From Caldilineaceae bacterium (GTDB lineage: Bacteria; Chloroflexota; Anaerolineae; Caldilineales; Caldilineaceae): DNA of 64,000 nucleotides. The notes beneath the pieces are model-generated. The model saw only the letters and a program-made list of their open reading frames with translations, ran no database searches and was not told the origin of the DNA. Positions 63,101 to 64,000 of this stretch are shown piece after piece. The stretch is from positions 62,001-126,000 of the forward strand of contig JACKBA010000011.1 of NCBI GenBank assembly GCA_020634815.1. The letters run 5' to 3'. Made by a program: the position numbers and the translations under genes. The number at the start of each line of letters is the position of its first letter. Positions within the stretch are counted from its first letter, which is position 1.

Positions 63101-64000
63101 CACTCGCCAATACGGCAAGCGTGCGCGAACTGGTTGGCCGCACTTCGACGGCGACGGTCGATCTGAACTGCTACCGGCTGAGGGTCAACAAGGACGCCAG
63201 CACCTCCTTCACGCGCCAGTACTTCTGGGACATCGCCAAGACAGTTGAGCCGGCGACGTGGGATATCTTCGTGGGCGACCAGGTCACCTCGACCTACACG
63301 GTAACCGCCTCCATTGTCGGCCAGCAAGATAGCGCCTGGCAGGTTGATGGTTCTATTACCATCTCCAACCCGGCGCCCATGTCCGCCACGGTGACCAGCG
63401 TCGTCGACGTGCTGCCCAATGGCGTCAATGCGACGGTGAACTGTGCGCAAGGCGGCACCTTGGGACCGAACAGTTCTGTGACGTGCAGCTACAGTGGCCT
63501 GCCCGGCGGCGTCATCGACGGCAACAACGTGGCAACGGTCACGCTGCAAACGAGCGCAGGCAGCAACGAGTACGCCGGTACGGCGCCGGTGGTCTTCGGC
63601 GCCCCGACGACCGAACTCAGCAAAACCGTCGACGTGACGGACAATCGGGTTGGTCCGCTTGGCGCCTTCAGTAACGGCCAGTCCAAGAGCTACCCGACCA
63701 ACTTCTCGTGCGCAAACGTCGTCTTTGGCGAAGGCGCAACCAGCGCTGGATACACGTACGACAACACCGCTGCGATCGACGGCACGGCGGCCTTCGCCAA
63801 TGCCAGCGTCAGCGTGACCTGCTGGAAGCCGCCGGTCGTCAAGACGGCCAACACGAGCTACAACCGGGTCTTTGACTACGACATTGTGAAGACCGCTGAT
63901 CCGCTGGAGCAGACGATCTACTTCACCGACACAGCTACCTTCGGCTACACGTTGCAGGTGACGAAGTTCGTCAAGGAAGAGAACGGCTTTGCTGTGGGCG
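57172..64000 (+). CDS. Giant secreted repeat protein with Cys-containing Ig-like repeats (runs off the right edge)
   Basis: The frame is open from ATG 57172 to the window end, more than 2,270 codons, without a stop. A basic N-terminus and the helix VVLATIFFAALAVLFVTTSG make an export signal cleaved near ASA-QT. Residues about 220-330 look like a DUF11-type surface domain (VRLTDTLPSGITW). Residues 364-660 are SpaA/prealbumin-like repeats (TVSCTFINERQTGTIIINKT, TYSVTEATPSGW). From 665 on there are eight repeats of 217-227 residues, each opening with a C-Y-R-P-x-V-S-K-x-A hinge, then W-x-I-x-K-T-V and D-L-F-x-G-D. Each contains several Cys. It is probably a cell-surface adhesin or fibre and is coupled to the DsbA-like gene. 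Confidence 0.9.
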   Translation, partial: MNAVQYRQSGGEFGVGRKVVLATIFFAALAVLFVTTSGVASAQTCVDDLTGVRNNCTANDVSFGQIDVLDAVTPTCAFEGQVITVTLRTRVIANASERYDIGLFIAEDGGDARTGACFHDYLRPVSNSTTYSATSGVGPFYNAELTDPADVCGDLEQGVLNVYDLQPIQVVCRDSDNDGFLDVGSVISWDNTSGNTCASAANAVPNTKAKCLAVPALRIPISVPGGALDIVKLPITPTVNAGQQVGFAIRVTNTVTGGNIQSVRLTDTLPSGITWAIGAGSDPGCSIANVSGAQQLQCSYPSMNNTGQTRQTRVVRVLGTSSIAQCPVILNRVDATWVSVSGQGSNQVLTPGQGSAFAQVNVLCSSIEVDKQTVPGGATESFNFELRQNGRLLEQFSLTDAATPYLIFPLTPTITYSVTEATPSGWSLISQTCSDGYAPSSITPQGGNTVSCTFINERQTGTIIINKTAQGGDATFDFTGPGGNLGSNFQLTTTNGSASVTFNNVPTGAYSVAEDVNALPTGWDFTGLACSDPSTDTSVTGATASIQVGYNETVNCTFTNTRRGSITVTKTVDFNGFGNDPTVVNQLYTICVEGASVSYPANCQDFSAGQSRSFGNLLPGDYLVYETAPTANEGWMITVSDGTPTVLPGEDTPVTVSNKPIQGEILIIKTVNPRFVREFEWAITKTVDPPTLDLFVGDTGDISYTLDIVRSIRQDRDFAISGTVAISNPSALPVWINQPVDELSVGGAVALDCGFATWPQRINAGAEILCTYDTPMAGTFTPADTITNSVSVSLTNSTLYTQAVPFNFTQPATLIDEEVTVVDPIGGLAEQTVSGNLLLTYPGSPTCDTFGDWQNGGNTGSYQIVNTATLSGTLVDRSDSATVTVNCYRLGVSKTAQPSYTLTSTWDITKTVSDPTVDIFAGDSQDVTYTVSVTNTGAYSGSWVVDGTITISNPAPLAANLSSIQDLLNSAYPGTISNCSPSGTAIAPFGQVTCDYSIDLSGAGAIDGTNVASAVLVNNDGSTTSFSGSQSVDFATAQVTPDNESVDVDDSFAGPLGSFSTTRATTYTRTLDCASVTGYVDGSASTVLGNTASIVQTGQSDSEDVVLTCYIPSVSKDATPSYTLTYTWQLDKVVYPPTVDLFDGANATLNYTVTATRDNGTPGTWGVTGVISVTNPHPVDSIALTGAVVDVIEGGVNASVSCPASVGPGATVTCTYNALLPNNTTRQNTATLTLFGIDYPAYADIDFAGVLPTEVNASLTVNDDYSQAGSPWTFTASSAPETYSRSVDCSNFTEQSYTNGVAGTTVTNTASATQQSGEQLSQSANVALTCYRPSVSKTAVPSHVITYTWDITKTADVAQVDLFDGDGQTVNYTIEAVRDGGTPGSWSASGTVTIVNPNPSETIPVSAVADELSGGFGAVALDCSGATVVPAASNGNPGSLACSYAVTLPDGSSRTNTATVTLYGRSYSGTADVVFNPNAANTVNDSLTVTDTIAGPWTFGTSGSQSYGRPLTCADVFGQVDYGSDGQISTDLPNTAVGRGDNDVLLDQDSETVTLTCYRPLVSKDATTSYTRTFDWTVSKVVAPSRLDLFDGETATVTYTIDVVKLPGADSAFSVAGVISITNPHPTQPATFAVADVLPGDLDATVDCGSGATSVTVGAGATATCTYSATPTAFISGTNVATATMQTDAGPRSYTGEAAVSFDVNNPPTVIDNQVGINDTNAAFGGPVTTSTTFNREYTVDYGCQNVDFSQSTTVYQQRLNTVTVDKTVDASDTATVDLYCYRPTVTKTAQGAYGETYDWTLVKSADPARLDLFEGESQVVTYTIDAVKTLVSQADFVVSGGIAISNPNPARSLSLTSVVDQLNTGQTLPNNCAASVPAGQILNCSYGGSVTSVNATSVVTNTATITTAAGRSYASAPQSVDFGQVQPSTLYNSVTIEDTQTPQTWQMSASGPISYTLVQGCANVAFAGDSTTYNATLANTASVRELVGRTSTATVDLNCYRLRVNKDASTSFTRQYFWDIAKTVEPATWDIFVGDQVTSTYTVTASIVGQQDSAWQVDGSITISNPAPMSATVTSVVDVLPNGVNATVNCAQGGTLGPNSSVTCSYSGLPGGVIDGNNVATVTLQTSAGSNEYAGTAPVVFGAPTTELSKTVDVTDNRVGPLGAFSNGQSKSYPTNFSCANVVFGEGATSAGYTYDNTAAIDGTAAFANASVSVTCWKPPVVKTANTSYNRVFDYDIVKTADPLEQTIYFTDTATFGYTLQVTKFVKEENGFAVG
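59212..64000 (+). repeat. Eight protein-level repeats of ~220 residues in the giant protein
   Basis: The conserved Trp of W-x-I/L-x-K recurs at base 59212, 59887, 60553, 61216, 61897, 62569 and 63226, with Tyr in its place at 63877. Spacings are 675, 666, 663, 681, 672, 657 and 651 bases, all whole codons. Copies have diverged at DNA level, so the repeats are old or under selection to differ. The last copy is cut by the window edge. Confidence 0.92.

Overview
The window is GC-rich bacterial chromosomal DNA, most likely from a Chloroflexota bacterium of the Caldilineae/Anaerolineae type. That placement is inference. It rests on lipoproteins with short lipoboxes followed by Ala/Pro/Thr-rich linkers, AfsR-like BTAD/NB-ARC regulators, carbohydrate ABC loci without their own ATPase, a DUF4127-nanE-ROK cluster, and low-complexity intergenic hairpins. 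I see no rRNA, tRNA, CRISPR array, insertion sequence, phage gene or replication origin. Genes are dense, with most gaps under 200 bases.

Layout. 1-9.8 kb: a cut-off lipoprotein, small hypothetical genes, a putative glycosidase-like TIM barrel, a large protein of unknown function, a 4Fe-4S protein, a GNAT acetyltransferase, tsaD and a large GT-C/YfhO-like membrane protein. 9.9-19.6 kb: the most unusual block. Two paralogous HExxH/ExxxD (gluzincin-like) metalloprotease genes on the plus strand each face, tail to tail, a very large BTAD/NB-ARC/TPR regulator on the minus strand, so the pair is present twice in tandem. A cupredoxin-like gene follows. Direct repeats of the heptamer ATCAACR at an exact 11-bp pitch sit just upstream of a -10 element in front of the first protease and of the cupredoxin-like gene, which is the geometry of SARP-family operators. 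19.9-24 kb: an orphan family-3 solute-binding lipoprotein, katG with its terminator, and a small hypothetical gene. 24-30.1 kb (minus strand): an apparent five-gene operon of S9 peptidase, nanE, DUF4127 protein, ROK kinase and sugar isomerase, suited to amino-sugar salvage.

30.3-40.7 kb: a heterodimeric ABC exporter with one degenerate ATP site, an orphan HigA/NadS-like antitoxin, an alpha/beta hydrolase, a potassium locus (two TrkA-type RCK proteins and a KimA-like permease) with a promoter and terminator in its leader, an ADP-ribosylglycohydrolase, a Smr-domain protein and a P-loop kinase. 40.8-49.5 kb (minus strand): an eight-gene LacI-controlled sugar or sugar-acid operon containing a repressor, isomerase, zinc dehydrogenase, KGPDC/HPS-like enzyme, LarA-like (DUF2088) enzyme, solute-binding protein and two permeases. 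49.8-54.5 kb: a ferric-type ABC transporter whose binding-protein and permease genes are separated by a DUF433/DUF5615 toxin-antitoxin-like pair.

54.6-64 kb: an alpha/beta hydrolase, then a tandem DsbA-like protein whose stop codon overlaps the start of a giant secreted protein. That protein runs off the right end and carries eight roughly 220-residue, cysteine-containing repeats, so it may be a dedicated disulfide-folding client of the DsbA-like protein.
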